A stretch of DNA of 15,244 nucleotides from an uncultured Spirochaetaceae bacterium (GTDB lineage: Bacteria; Spirochaetota; Spirochaetia; Treponematales; Treponemataceae): the NCBI GenBank assembly GCA_902773215.1, contig CACYDQ010000172.1, positions 1 to 15,244 of the forward strand. Direction: 5' to 3'. The stretch's first letter is position 1, and the number at the start of each line of letters is the position of its first letter. The translations under genes and the position numbers were made by a program. The notes beneath the pieces are model-generated. The model was not told the origin of the DNA, did not search any database, and was given only the letters and a program-made list of their open reading frames with translations. This document shows positions 1 to 7,873 of this stretch, in pieces.

Positions 1-1
1 T

Positions 2-109
2 GTCAGCGACTACGGGCCCGAGCTGATCGATGTCTCAAGCGGAATCGAATCAAGCCCGGGCAAGAAGGATGCGGACAAACTGCTCGCCCTGGTCCAGGCC
101 TTGGGCTGA
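2..109 (+). CDS. trpF: Phosphoribosylanthranilate isomerase, C-terminal end (partial)
   Basis: Only the last 35 codons are in the window; the gene begins upstream. The reading frame from base 2 to the TGA at 107-109 gives a tail containing ELIDVSSGIESSPGKKD. This matches the C-terminal phosphate-binding end of TrpF (the DVSSGVE..PG.KD signature), where the Ser/Gly run holds the substrate phosphate. TrpF isomerises N-(5-phosphoribosyl)anthranilate to CdRP in cytoplasmic tryptophan synthesis. It could equally be the C-terminal half of a TrpC-TrpF fusion, which cannot be decided from this fragment. The next gene starts 20 bp downstream and is not an obvious trp gene, so trpF may be the last pathway gene of its operon. 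The signature is short but very characteristic. Confidence 0.85.
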   Translation, partial: VSDYGPELIDVSSGIESSPGKKDADKLLALVQALG

Positions 110-129
110 TATCTGCCGATACTCTTGTC

Positions 130-405
130 ATGCAGGAGAAAGCAATCTGCCCGAATTGCGAGATAAAAGCGATGATGGGCAGGATAACGAAAGAGAGCAT
201 AGAGGCAGCTGTGGCCAAGATGGCACGGCTTGACGGCGTGACCACCGAGGAAGGGGAGTACAAAAGGCGGCTTGCCGTCTGCGAGGGCTGCTCCTCGCTC
301 CGGGACGGCATACTCTGCGCCGAGTGCGGGAGCTACGTCGCCTACCGGGCACGGATTGTCAGCTCCACCTGCCCCTTTCCCGGCGGGGACAAGTGGAAAG
401 ACTGA
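130..405 (+). CDS. Small cysteine-rich protein, DUF6171-like
   Basis: This 91-residue protein has seven cysteines in paired arrangement: C7-x2-C10 near the N-terminus, then C51-x2-C54, C63-x2-C66 and C81. A charged helical stretch (about 18-48) lies between the first pair and the rest. The layout resembles a small zinc-ribbon protein, and the CxxCGxYVxxRA...CP...W ending recalls the DUF6171 family as I remember it. The function is unknown. The ATG at 130 keeps the first Cys pair, whereas later ATGs (residues 15 and 16) would lose it. There is no Shine-Dalgarno site. A GATACT hexamer ends 6 nt before the ATG, as in the putative leaderless genes of this window, but no convincing -35 box precedes it, so co-transcription with trpF is also possible. 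It is convergent with the TraB-family gene, with one base between the two stop codons. Confidence 0.7.
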   Translation: MQEKAICPNCEIKAMMGRITKESIEAAVAKMARLDGVTTEEGEYKRRLAVCEGCSSLRDGILCAECGSYVAYRARIVSSTCPFPGGDKWKD

Positions 406-406
406 A

Positions 407-1609
407 TCATCCGGCTATCTTCTGCCACAGCTCGGAGAGGACTTTGACGAATGTCGCCCCTGCAACGAAAGTTCCGATACTGCTCCCGAGGGAGGAAAAA
501 AGAAATATCATCAAAGTCCGGAGTATGCGGTTACGGTAGAAGCCTTTCACGGACAACGCGTCGTCCGTGATGGACTCCATATCCGCAACCTTGGGCTTGC
601 AGACAAGAGCCTGCACGATTCCCGCGACGACACCAATCCCGATAAGCGGACAGAGGGATGTCAGCGGCGCGCCGAAAAAGCTTGTGATTATCGTCAGCGG
701 ATGAGCTGCTGCTATTGCGGACCCGATGGCGGCAAGGATGCCGTTCCACAGGACCCAGGAGCTGAGCATGTTGAAGCCCTTTGTCCTGCCCCCGTATACA
801 AAGCCTGCGGCAATTAATGCGATTATGAGAATCGGAATAAGCCACTGCAAGAACTTTGAGGCAGCTTTCTTCTCGGGGACGCAGCCTATTTCGGAACAAT
901 CTTCGCTTTCTTCTCCTGCGGCGAGTTTCTCCAAGTGAGCCTGTACGCCCGGCAGGTGGCCCGCGCCAAGCACGGCGAGAACCTTGTTGCCGCCGCTTGA
1001 CCAAATGTGGCTGGCCAGATAGCGGTCCCGCTCGTCTATCAGGACTTCCTTGATGACAGGAAGTTCCTTAGAAAGCTCCTCCATCATGCTGTCCATTTCC
1101 GACCGGTTCTTGAGCTTCTCTATCTGGTCGGCTTCGACCTCTTCTTTGCTGAATGCACTGGAAACAAGCAGGGCGAGGAGGTTGCATTTCCCCCAGAAAG
1201 AGTTTTTTGCCCATGCCCGACGTAATGTCACCGTAATCGGTCGGTCTACCATTGAGGTGGCTATACCAAGTTCCTTTGCTTTGTTGATGGCGGCGAGCAT
1301 TTCCTCGCCCGGTCTTACGCCGGTATCAAGACCCATCCGCTTCTGGAAAGAGGACAGTACGATGTTTGAAAGCATCAGGAATCCGTTCTTCTCGCGCAGG
1401 ACTTTCACTATGTCCATGTTACGCCAGGATTCGGGATCCTCAAGGCTTTTCAGCCTCTTTTCGTCAAGCTCTATTGCTACGGTGTCGGGTTTCTCTGCTT
1501 CGATGGAGTCGGAGACCTCCCGCACGCTGGCTTCGCTCACATGGGCTGTCCCGACGAGAATTATCTCGCGTCCCGCAAGGGACAGCCGCACCTGTGTCTG
1601 AGAGTCCAT
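407..1609 (-). CDS. TraB/PrgY-family membrane protein
   Basis: This 400-residue protein has an N-terminal TraB/TIKI-type domain (about 1-230) and a hydrophobic C-terminal half. Motifs seen are GTAHVS (20-25), the ELDEKR segment with E47, DRP (122-124) and LGAGHLPGV (214-222). These are the conserved Glu and GxxH-type positions of the TraB/PrgY/GumN superfamily, related to TIKI proteases and possibly metal-dependent. About four membrane segments follow, at roughly 255-273, 281-303, 305-335 and 362-386. I chose the ATG at 1609 because the preceding TPR gene ends in TGA at 1611-1609, so the two overlap as TGATG, a classic translational-coupling arrangement. An upstream start at 1672 would add 21 residues antiparallel to no known family feature and overlap the TPR gene further. 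In Enterococcus, PrgY/TraB limits peptide pheromone activity; the role here is unknown. Confidence 0.85.
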   Translation of the reverse strand: MDSQTQVRLSLAGREIILVGTAHVSEASVREVSDSIEAEKPDTVAIELDEKRLKSLEDPESWRNMDIVKVLREKNGFLMLSNIVLSSFQKRMGLDTGVRPGEEMLAAINKAKELGIATSMVDRPITVTLRRAWAKNSFWGKCNLLALLVSSAFSKEEVEADQIEKLKNRSEMDSMMEELSKELPVIKEVLIDERDRYLASHIWSSGGNKVLAVLGAGHLPGVQAHLEKLAAGEESEDCSEIGCVPEKKAASKFLQWLIPILIIALIAAGFVYGGRTKGFNMLSSWVLWNGILAAIGSAIAAAHPLTIITSFFGAPLTSLCPLIGIGVVAGIVQALVCKPKVADMESITDDALSVKGFYRNRILRTLMIFLFSSLGSSIGTFVAGATFVKVLSELWQKIAG

Positions 1610-3051
1610 CAGTTGGAGACCTTGCTCAAGGATTTGTCCTCGCTGTTCAGGTTGAGCTGACCCACGCGCCACTCGGCCATGCGGTACTCGAATATCATCG
1701 GGCTGTTCATCGAGAGCAGCTTGCTGTAATTCTCGCTGGCGAACTCACCGCCCCCGAACATGTCGTAGAAAAGTCCCAGGTAGAACCACATCTTACCCTT
1801 CTTCTTGCTGTCGGTGATCGTGCTGATTTTCTGTGGCAGGGGCATTTCGCCGGATTCGTCATGCCAGACCCGGAGCATTGCGTATTCGATGGAAGACCTG
1901 TCCATCTTGCGGAGGACTTTGTCGCTGAAAGCCTTTGCGTTTATCTTGTCTCCTTCCATATAATAGCAGTAAGTCACCATCAGGGGGTAGGAGACGTTGG
2001 CGGTCTTGTCCATCTCGTAGCACTTCATGAAGGCCTGGCGGGCCGCGGTCCAGTTTTTCTTGTGAATCTCCAGCACGCCAATGCTCTCGTATGCATAGTA
2101 ATAGTCGGGGTTGCAGCGGAGCAGCTGCTTGTAATCGCTTATCGCGAGGTCGTCTTTCCCCTGCTCATCGTACAGGCCGCCCCGGTAGGCGTAGGCGAGG
2201 AAGTAGTTCGGCTGCAGGGCGATAGCCTTGGTCCAGGAGTCCGCCGCATTGTCATAGTGTCCCAGGTAATTCTCGAACATCCCGTAGTCCAGATAATAAT
2301 TGTAGTTGTCCGGCTCCAGCTCTATAGCCTTCTGCACGTAGTCCGAGGCGACCTTGTACTTGTTCCCTGCAGCGGCGAGCTTGCCCAAATAGGAGTAGGC
2401 AAGCGAATTCTGCGGGTTCACCTCGATGAGCTTCTTGAAGACAGTCTCGCATTCCTTGTCCATCTTGGAGTCCTTGGCTCCCAGATAGTAGTCTGCCTGA
2501 CCAAGGCCGAAGAGGGCATCCTCGTTCTTGGCCTCTTTTACGAGGGCTTTCTGATAGTAGAGCCGGGCCTGCTTGTAGTTCTTGTTTGCGAAGGAGCTTT
2601 GTCCCAGCGCCATGTTGGCGGAGACATTGTACTGGTCGGCGGCAAGAAGCTGCTTGACGAGCTTGTTCTCGCTCCTGACATCGTTCTGGCAGCGGGCAAT
2701 GTAGAGCAGTAGTTCCAGCGCATCCTCGTTCGACGGGTCGGACGCGATTATCCCGTTGCATATCGACTTTGCATCGTTCAGCTTGGAGCCGGAGATAAGC
2801 AGGGACGCCTTTATGACCAGAAGGTCGGCATCGTTCACGAATCCCGGGGGCAGATCGTCGTAGAGGGCCAGTGCATCGGGTATGCCGGAAGAGCGCAATG
2901 TCTCCTGCACGGAACGGATGAAGTCCGTCTTGGAAAAATCCATCGAGGGAACGTCCTGCGTCGTGTTGACGGGGCGTGTCCCATATTGAGCCTCCGACCA
3001 CACAGGTAAGGCTATGGCAAAAACTACAGCAAGCAGAACAAATGTTTTCAT
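1609..3051 (-). CDS. Exported tetratricopeptide-repeat protein
   Basis: This 480-residue protein starts with a signal peptide (MKTF, hydrophobic 4-16, cleavage probably near WSEA at 18-21). Most of the rest is made of TPR units. Clear ones show the A-x3-Y-x-A/K-A-x4-P pattern, for example YYQKALVKEAKNEDALFGLG, YVQKAIELEPDNYNYYLDYG, SWTKAIALQPNYFLAYAYRG and DYKQLLRCNPDYYYAYESIG. I count about seven or eight repeats between roughly residues 70 and 460. Such proteins act as periplasmic or surface scaffolds, but no partner can be named. GGAG sits about 5 nt upstream of the ATG. The TGA overlaps the ATG of the downstream TraB-family gene by one base, so the two products are likely made together and may act together. 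No lipobox is visible. Confidence 0.88.
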   Translation of the reverse strand: MKTFVLLAVVFAIALPVWSEAQYGTRPVNTTQDVPSMDFSKTDFIRSVQETLRSSGIPDALALYDDLPPGFVNDADLLVIKASLLISGSKLNDAKSICNGIIASDPSNEDALELLLYIARCQNDVRSENKLVKQLLAADQYNVSANMALGQSSFANKNYKQARLYYQKALVKEAKNEDALFGLGQADYYLGAKDSKMDKECETVFKKLIEVNPQNSLAYSYLGKLAAAGNKYKVASDYVQKAIELEPDNYNYYLDYGMFENYLGHYDNAADSWTKAIALQPNYFLAYAYRGGLYDEQGKDDLAISDYKQLLRCNPDYYYAYESIGVLEIHKKNWTAARQAFMKCYEMDKTANVSYPLMVTYCYYMEGDKINAKAFSDKVLRKMDRSSIEYAMLRVWHDESGEMPLPQKISTITDSKKKGKMWFYLGLFYDMFGGGEFASENYSKLLSMNSPMIFEYRMAEWRVGQLNLNSEDKSLSKVSN

Positions 3052-3064
3052 AAATTCTCCATAT

Positions 3065-3093
3065 AATATATATAAATCTCCAAAATTTGTCTA
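3065..3093 (-). promoter_or_regulatory. Putative promoter of the TPR-TraB operon
   Basis: Read on the minus strand, TAGACA (3093-3088) is followed by a 17-bp spacer and TATATT (3070-3065). The predicted start lies near 3058, giving a leader of only about 7 nt that would cut into the GGAG ribosome site at 3060-3057. The start may therefore lie a few bases upstream of this prediction, and the AT-rich sequence allows other -10 registers. Confidence 0.45.
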
Positions 3094-3118
3094 GATTATG
3101 CCCTGGAAGCCGGAACTC

Positions 3119-3147
3119 TTGAATTTTACAATCCTAATGGATAGAAT
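3119..3147 (+). promoter_or_regulatory. Putative leaderless promoter of the 624-residue membrane protein
   Basis: TTGAAT (3119-3124), a 17-bp spacer and TAGAAT (3142-3147) are followed by 7 nt and then the ATG at 3155. The predicted transcription start is on or one base before the A of that ATG. No Shine-Dalgarno sequence precedes it. This promoter also decides the start codon, because the ATGs at 3098 and 3137 would lie upstream of the transcript. Confidence 0.6.
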
Positions 3148-3154
3148 ATGCAAA

Positions 3155-5029
3155 ATGCACAGATATAGAATCCTGAAGTTCTTCTTCCTCGCAGCACTCT
3201 ACTCCGCTGTCATTATCGGAGTTTTCATACTACAATTCAAGACTGAAACCATCATCGCCCGCAATATCGGGGGAATGGAGCTGTCCCTCTCTTCCGCCAA
3301 GGACAAAGACAATAACGATGTCCTCAAGAACCGCTTCCGCATTGAATACGACGGCCTGACCTTCAGCTCGGAAGCGAACGCCCTTGCGACCGCGATTGTC
3401 TCCGGAAAAGAGGAGCCGGAGCCCCTGGTCCTTGAATCCTGGTCCAAAGACTCCGGCAATGAAATAAAACTCCGCTTCGGGGGCGGGGCCTCCATCAGCT
3501 TTACCTCCTGTAAAAGCAACGCAAATGTCTCCGCTGAAGGCGCATCATCCGGCCCCCTGCTGAGTATAACAGCCGAACTCCCGGAAAATTACGAGAGCAT
3601 AGCGATTCCATATACGATTTCAAATGCCTACAGCATAGAGCTGGGGCAGGGCAGCGGGCAGAAGGGCAAAGATGACGCGGGAAGCCTTACCCTGCAGCGT
3701 GGCGATGACTACTTCAAGCTGTCCGGGCCAACGTTCAGCACGTCAAGCCAGACGGGCATGATGACGTTGGCAAGGTCCGCCCCCGCCGCGTTCTATATAT
3801 CCTTCGTTCCTGTCCGGGAATTCCAGTTTGAGTCCGTCGCGGAACTGCCGCTCACCGACGAGGATTCCTATGCTTCGACAAAGGCTTCTCTCCAGAAGGT
3901 TCTCAGGAGCAAATTCCAGGCGGCCCTGGACGCTCACATCACTCTTACGGAGAAGTCCGTCGTTGCCTACCTTGCGGACATGGCACATGACAGCAAGTTC
4001 AACGTCGCCCTGAACTCGCTCCCGTCCTCGTTCAAGTCGTCCTCGTCGCGGACCTACCTTTCCACCCCTTTCCTCGCGAACGTCATTCCCCTGAGCGGAG
4101 GACTGCGCAGGAAGGAAGCCTCTCTCGGCACCGCCGTCAAGAACGCGGTCTCTAGCAAGGACATCTCCTTCTTCCAGCTGGACGGGCTTTCCGACTGGCT
4201 GCTCATACACAAGATGGATTCCGGGGTCAAGGACGCGCTCGCCCTGCCTGCGGCAATGGACGAAAGCCAGCTTTCTCTGAGGGATGCATGCGCGATAATC
4301 GGCGTCTACGTTGCCCTGGACTCCCAGGATGCGACCTTCGCGGACAATCTGGGGCCGTCCATCGAGAAATGCCTTTCGGTCGTAAGGAACTACTTGACGC
4401 TGGACGGAACCGTGATAACCGTTGGCAAGAGGCAGGACTCCCGGGATGACGAAGAGACCGGGGCAAAGGCTGAGAATGAGATGTCCAAGATAGAGAGGAT
4501 ACTCCTGGGGCAGACTCTCAGGAGTTACGGAGACACCATAGGCGATGGCGCGATAATGGAAACCGGCAACCTGCTGGTCAACCAGGAGCTGCAGGATATG
4601 GCTTCCATGAGCCTCGCCGATCTGAGCGAGTTGTACCCCCGCCTCATTACGGAGAACCGCTTTTATCCCCATGTCCAGGTACTTGGCTATTACGGCAAGA
4701 AAGCTGTCTGGGCCTGGACCTGCGCCCCCAATATAGACTACAAGGTCGCTGCGAACGGCACGACGGACATCAACATAGACTTCACTTTGAGCTACACGCA
4801 CTACGTGACCTTCTCGGGGATACCGACATTCCACAACAAGATACAGATACAGAACCTGGACTTCCACACGGACAAGAACTACGAGATATACAACTCGTCG
4901 GGATTTGTCTATGACGAGCAGATGCAGGCATTCTACCTGAAGAGCCGCCACAAGTCCAAGCTGGAGCTTATCCGCCTCTTCTGTGATCCCGCACCGGGGT
5001 TCGTCAGCGTAACGCATCCTGCGAGGTAG
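3155..5029 (+). CDS. Membrane-anchored protein of unknown function
   Basis: I do not recognise this protein. From the ATG at 3155 it has 624 residues: a short basic N-terminus (MHRYR), one hydrophobic segment at about 8-28, then about 590 mostly hydrophilic residues with many Ser, Thr, Asp and Lys. This fits an inner-membrane anchor with a large extracytoplasmic domain. The middle (about 250-500) looks helical. The last 150 residues are rich in alternating Tyr and hydrophobic positions and look beta-rich. There is no lipobox and no enzymatic motif that I can see. Upstream ATGs at 3098 and 3137 would extend it by 19 or 6 residues, but a well-spaced promoter ends 7 nt before 3155. It is divergent from the TPR-TraB pair and upstream of the GerMN protein, so all four envelope proteins may belong together. 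That link is inferred from position only. Confidence 0.75.
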   Translation: MHRYRILKFFFLAALYSAVIIGVFILQFKTETIIARNIGGMELSLSSAKDKDNNDVLKNRFRIEYDGLTFSSEANALATAIVSGKEEPEPLVLESWSKDSGNEIKLRFGGGASISFTSCKSNANVSAEGASSGPLLSITAELPENYESIAIPYTISNAYSIELGQGSGQKGKDDAGSLTLQRGDDYFKLSGPTFSTSSQTGMMTLARSAPAAFYISFVPVREFQFESVAELPLTDEDSYASTKASLQKVLRSKFQAALDAHITLTEKSVVAYLADMAHDSKFNVALNSLPSSFKSSSSRTYLSTPFLANVIPLSGGLRRKEASLGTAVKNAVSSKDISFFQLDGLSDWLLIHKMDSGVKDALALPAAMDESQLSLRDACAIIGVYVALDSQDATFADNLGPSIEKCLSVVRNYLTLDGTVITVGKRQDSRDDEETGAKAENEMSKIERILLGQTLRSYGDTIGDGAIMETGNLLVNQELQDMASMSLADLSELYPRLITENRFYPHVQVLGYYGKKAVWAWTCAPNIDYKVAANGTTDINIDFTLSYTHYVTFSGIPTFHNKIQIQNLDFHTDKNYEIYNSSGFVYDEQMQAFYLKSRHKSKLELIRLFCDPAPGFVSVTHPAR

Positions 5030-5057
5030 CTCCCCGGACTTGAAGGTTCGGTGCCCC

Positions 5058-5086
5058 TTGTTTAATTTGGGCCTTTGCTTTATACT
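5058..5086 (+). promoter_or_regulatory. Putative leaderless promoter of the GerMN gene
   Basis: TTGTTT (5058-5063), a 17-bp spacer and TATACT (5081-5086) are followed by 8 nt and then the ATG at 5095. The predicted start (about 5093) leaves at most one or two leader bases. There is no Shine-Dalgarno site. The rest of the 65-bp gap after the preceding stop shows no clear terminator. Confidence 0.6.
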
Positions 5087-5094
5087 TTCAGCAA

Positions 5095-5964
5095 ATGGTT
5101 TACGGGGATAGTGATTCAGGAGACAGGAGCCGCCGCCAGAGGGACGGCGAGACGCGGAAGCATGGGTCGGCAGGAGTGGGGCTGACCCTGTGGGTCATAG
5201 CGGCAATCATACTTTTCATATTCTTCCTGGTTAATCAGGGTAAAATAATCTCGAATCTCAAGGAGACGGGGTTTTTCGGACGTGTGTTCGGAAAGACTCC
5301 TTCGTTCGTGGAGAATGCCGAGGCAAAAGGATCGGGAACGGACAAAAACGATGTCGCCCCCATATTCCCGGATTCAAGCGATTCCGGAATCAACATCGTA
5401 TCCAGCACGGCGGGCAGCTTCATTAGCCCCCAGGTTCCCTCTGGCGGGAATACGCAGGCGGGAGGGAAGGAAGAGAATACCTCTTCTGCAGAATCCCCGG
5501 CAGAACTGACATCCGGCAGCACGACAGGAAGCATTCCCGGCAGGACGATGGATCTGAAGCTCTACTTCATGAGCATAAACAGCGATGGTTCCGTTGTCAG
5601 GACCGAAATAACAAGGAGCATGCCCAAGACCTCGAGCCCCCTCTACGATTCCATAAACGCACTGATTTCCGGCCCTTCTGCCGAAGAAGAAGCGAAGGGA
5701 TGCAGGACTCTCGTCTCCACCGGGACCCGGCTTCTCGGCGCGTCAGTCTCGTCCGGGGTAGCCACGCTGAATTTCTCAAGCGAATTCGAGTTCAACCAGT
5801 ATGGTATAGAGGGAACGAGGGGGCAGCTCCAGCAGATTGTGTTCACGGCCACCGCTTTCCCGACTGTCGAGAGCGTCCAGTTCCTCGTGGACGGCGAGAA
5901 GAGGGATTACTTGGGCAGCGAGGGGGTCTGGATTGGCAGCCCCCTCAGCAGGAATAACTTCTAA
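5095..5964 (+). CDS. Membrane-anchored GerMN-domain protein
   Basis: This 289-residue protein has a charged cytoplasmic N-terminus (about 1-27), one membrane segment (about 28-47), a Ser/Gly/Thr-rich linker (about 70-150) and a C-terminal GerMN domain (about 150-285). The domain shows the family pattern: YFMSINSDG, then DSINALISGPSAEE, then GVATLNFSSEF, then EGTRGQLQQIVFTATAFPTVESVQFLVDG. GerMN was named from the Bacillus germination/sporulation protein GerM but is widespread in non-sporulating bacteria, where it is thought to act at the cell wall. No spore genes are seen here, so an envelope role is more likely. The stop is 6 bp from the end of the convergent ilvD gene. The start is supported by a promoter placed directly in front of the ATG. 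Confidence 0.88.
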   Translation: MVYGDSDSGDRSRRQRDGETRKHGSAGVGLTLWVIAAIILFIFFLVNQGKIISNLKETGFFGRVFGKTPSFVENAEAKGSGTDKNDVAPIFPDSSDSGINIVSSTAGSFISPQVPSGGNTQAGGKEENTSSAESPAELTSGSTTGSIPGRTMDLKLYFMSINSDGSVVRTEITRSMPKTSSPLYDSINALISGPSAEEEAKGCRTLVSTGTRLLGASVSSGVATLNFSSEFEFNQYGIEGTRGQLQQIVFTATAFPTVESVQFLVDGEKRDYLGSEGVWIGSPLSRNNF

Positions 5965-5970
5965 CTTCTT

Positions 5971-7662
5971 TTATTGCAATATCGCGCCCTTGTCGGCGGA
6001 CGAGACCAGCTTCGCGTAGCGGGCCAGGTAGCCGGTGCTGACCTTGGGGGCGGGAGCCTTCCACTCAGCCTTACGTTTTGCAAGCTCCTCGTCGCTCACC
6101 TCCAGGTGAATCTTGTAGTTGTTGATGTCGAGCGTTATCTTGTCGCCCTCGCGGACAAGGGCGATGGGGCCGCCGACCGCCGCCTCGGGCGAGCAGTGGC
6201 CGAGCGATGCGCCCCTCGTCGCGCCGGAGAAGCGGCCGTCCGTAATCAATGCGACCTCTTTGTCCAGGCCCTGGCCGGCAAGGGCAGCGGTGACGGCAAG
6301 CATCTCACGCATTCCCGGGCCGCCCTTGGGCCCCTCGTAGCGGATAACGACGACGTCGCCGGGGTGAATCTGCTGTTTCTGGACGGCTTCCATCGCCTCG
6401 CTCTCATCGTCAAAGACGCGGGCAGGTCCGGTGTGCTTCATCAGCTCCTTGGCGCAGGCGCTCCGCTTGACGACCGTGCCGTCCGGGGCGAGGTTGCCGA
6501 AGAGGATGGCAAGACCGCCATTGTCGCTGAAGGGATTCTCGATCGGGCGCAGGATCTCCGGGTTGCGGTTCACGGCGTCCTTGATGTTCTCGCCGATCGT
6601 CTTGCCCGTTGCGGTAATCAGGCCGGTATTGATGAGATTCTTCTTGGAAAGCTCCTTGAGCACCGCCTGCACGCCGCCCGCGTCGTCCAGCTCGCAGATG
6701 AAGGTATGCCCGGCAGGGGCAAGGTGGCAGAGGTTGGGGGTCTTCTCGGAAATTTCGTTGACCATGTGCAGGTCAATCTGCACGCCGGCCTCGTGCGCGA
6801 TGGCGGGCACGTGCAGCATCGTGTTGCTGGAGCAGCCCAGTGCCATGTCCGCGGTCAGCGCGTTGCGGAAGGAGTCCGCGCACATCATCTTGCGGGCGGT
6901 GAAGCCCTTCTTGTACAGGTCCATGACCGCCATGCCCGCCTTCTTGGCAAGGGCAATGCGGCGGCCCGTCGTTGCGGGAATCGTACCGTTGCCGGGCAGT
7001 CCCAGGCCGAGCACCTCGGTCAGGCAGTTCATCGAGTTGGCGGTGAACATACCCGAGCATGAGCCGCAGCCGGGGCAGGCGTAATGCTCCAGCTCGCACA
7101 GCTGCTTCTCGCTGATCTTGCCGACGGCCTCGCCGCCGACAGCCTCGAACATATCGGTAAGGGAAAGGTTCTTGTCGGAATAGGGGTTGCCCTCGTCGTG
7201 GCCGGGCAGGTGGCCGGGCATCATCGCACCGCCGGAACAGAAGACCGTCGGCAAGTCCAGACGGGCCGCCGCCATCAGCATGCCGGGGACAATCTTGTCG
7301 CAGTTGGGAATCATCACGAGGGCGTCAAACTGGTGGGCCTTCGCCATGCACTCCACGGAGTCGGCAATCAGCTCCCGCGTGACAAGCGAATACTTCATTC
7401 CCTCATGGCCCATCGCAATGCCGTCGCAGACACCGATCGCGGGGAATTCCACGGGCGTGCCTCCTGCCATGCGGATGCCGGCCTTGACCGCCTCGGCAAT
7501 CCTGTCCAGCTCTACGTGCCCCGGGATAATCTCGTTCTTCGCACAGCATACGCCGACGATCGGACGCTCAAGCTCTTCGTCCGTGTAGCCCATCGCATAA
7601 AAAAGCGAGCGGTGGGGAGCCCTCGCCTTGCCTTTGGTCGCGTTGTCACTTTTCTTTGCCAC
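5971..7662 (-). CDS. ilvD: Dihydroxy-acid dehydratase
   Basis: IlvD dehydrates 2,3-dihydroxy-isovalerate and its isoleucine counterpart to the 2-keto acids in valine, leucine and isoleucine synthesis. From the GTG at 7662 the product is 563 residues, close to the family norm. Both family signatures are present: CDKIVPGM at 121-128 and, near the C-terminus, [19 protein letters not shown]. Candidate Fe-S cysteines are C121 and the cluster C196/C199/C202. The segment NEIIPGH lacks the extra Cys found in three-Cys IlvD proteins, which suggests the oxygen-labile 4Fe-4S type of E. coli; that is an inference. I chose GTG because GAGG sits about 7 nt before it. The upstream ATG overlaps the predicted -10 box and a TTG further up is the -35 box. 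No other ilv gene is in the window. Confidence 0.96.
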   Translation of the reverse strand: MAKKSDNATKGKARAPHRSLFYAMGYTDEELERPIVGVCCAKNEIIPGHVELDRIAEAVKAGIRMAGGTPVEFPAIGVCDGIAMGHEGMKYSLVTRELIADSVECMAKAHQFDALVMIPNCDKIVPGMLMAAARLDLPTVFCSGGAMMPGHLPGHDEGNPYSDKNLSLTDMFEAVGGEAVGKISEKQLCELEHYACPGCGSCSGMFTANSMNCLTEVLGLGLPGNGTIPATTGRRIALAKKAGMAVMDLYKKGFTARKMMCADSFRNALTADMALGCSSNTMLHVPAIAHEAGVQIDLHMVNEISEKTPNLCHLAPAGHTFICELDDAGGVQAVLKELSKKNLINTGLITATGKTIGENIKDAVNRNPEILRPIENPFSDNGGLAILFGNLAPDGTVVKRSACAKELMKHTGPARVFDDESEAMEAVQKQQIHPGDVVVIRYEGPKGGPGMREMLAVTAALAGQGLDKEVALITDGRFSGATRGASLGHCSPEAAVGGPIALVREGDKITLDINNYKIHLEVSDEELAKRKAEWKAPAPKVSTGYLARYAKLVSSADKGAILQ

Positions 7663-7693
7663 TTTCGCACCTCGAAAAAAATGTCTTGTATCC

Positions 7694-7722
7694 ATTCTAT
7701 TCTGTATGTACTTAAATGTCAA
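7694..7722 (-). promoter_or_regulatory. Promoter of ilvD
   Basis: On the minus strand a consensus TTGACA (7722-7717), 17-bp spacer and TAGAAT (7699-7694) lie upstream of the gene. The predicted start near 7687 gives a leader of about 25 nt that contains GAGG in front of the GTG. The leader is too short for an attenuator or a leucine-responsive leader peptide. This is the best-looking conventional promoter in the window and a useful contrast to the leaderless ones. Confidence 0.7.
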
Positions 7723-7727
7723 TGAAA

Positions 7728-7795
7728 GGGCTGAAACGTCTTTGCAGAAACTGGAGCGGCACCGGACAAAATAACCTGCGGGATTCGTTCAGCCC
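7728..7795. repeat. Spaced inverted repeat upstream of the ilvD promoter
   Basis: GGGCTGAA (7728-7735) is repeated in inverse as TTCAGCCC (7788-7795). One further CG/CG pair matches across a single bulged base, and the arms are 52 nt apart. The left arm lies just outside the ilvD -35 box. It could be a pair of regulator sites or a chance match. The rest of the 7723-7838 gap holds no gene that I can support. Confidence 0.35.
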
Positions 7796-7838
7796 GTGTG
7801 GCAGCTTGTCTTCGACTGGCAAATCCGCAATGTACTAC

Positions 7839-7867
7839 TTGCTAAATTCGCCGGTACGTGGTATAGT
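7839..7867 (+). promoter_or_regulatory. Putative leaderless promoter of the signalling cassette
   Basis: TTGCTA (7839-7844), a 17-bp spacer and TATAGT (7862-7867) are followed by 6 nt and then the ATG at 7874, so the predicted transcription start is the start codon itself. There is no Shine-Dalgarno site. It decides against the longer reading frame from 7796, whose start would be upstream of the transcript. Confidence 0.62.
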
Positions 7868-7873
7868 AAAAGT

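Noticed and set aside
1366..2712. Long plus-strand open frame (448 codons)
   Set aside because: It lies antisense to the TPR gene and the 5' end of the TraB-family gene, which have clear family patterns. Its product is Val/Leu/His-rich shadow sequence with no motif.
3743..5017. Long minus-strand open frame (424 codons) inside the unknown membrane protein
   Set aside because: The plus-strand frame has a membrane anchor and a well-spaced promoter. The antisense product has the Val/Arg-rich look of a mirror frame and no start signals.
7663..7722. Longer IlvD starting at the TTG at 7722 or the ATG at 7695
   Set aside because: The TTG is part of the -35 box and the ATG overlaps the -10 box. The GTG at 7662 has a Shine-Dalgarno site and gives the normal family length.
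5974..7725. Two plus-strand open frames antisense to ilvD
   Set aside because: IlvD is unmistakable on the other strand, and GC-rich codons create mirror frames.
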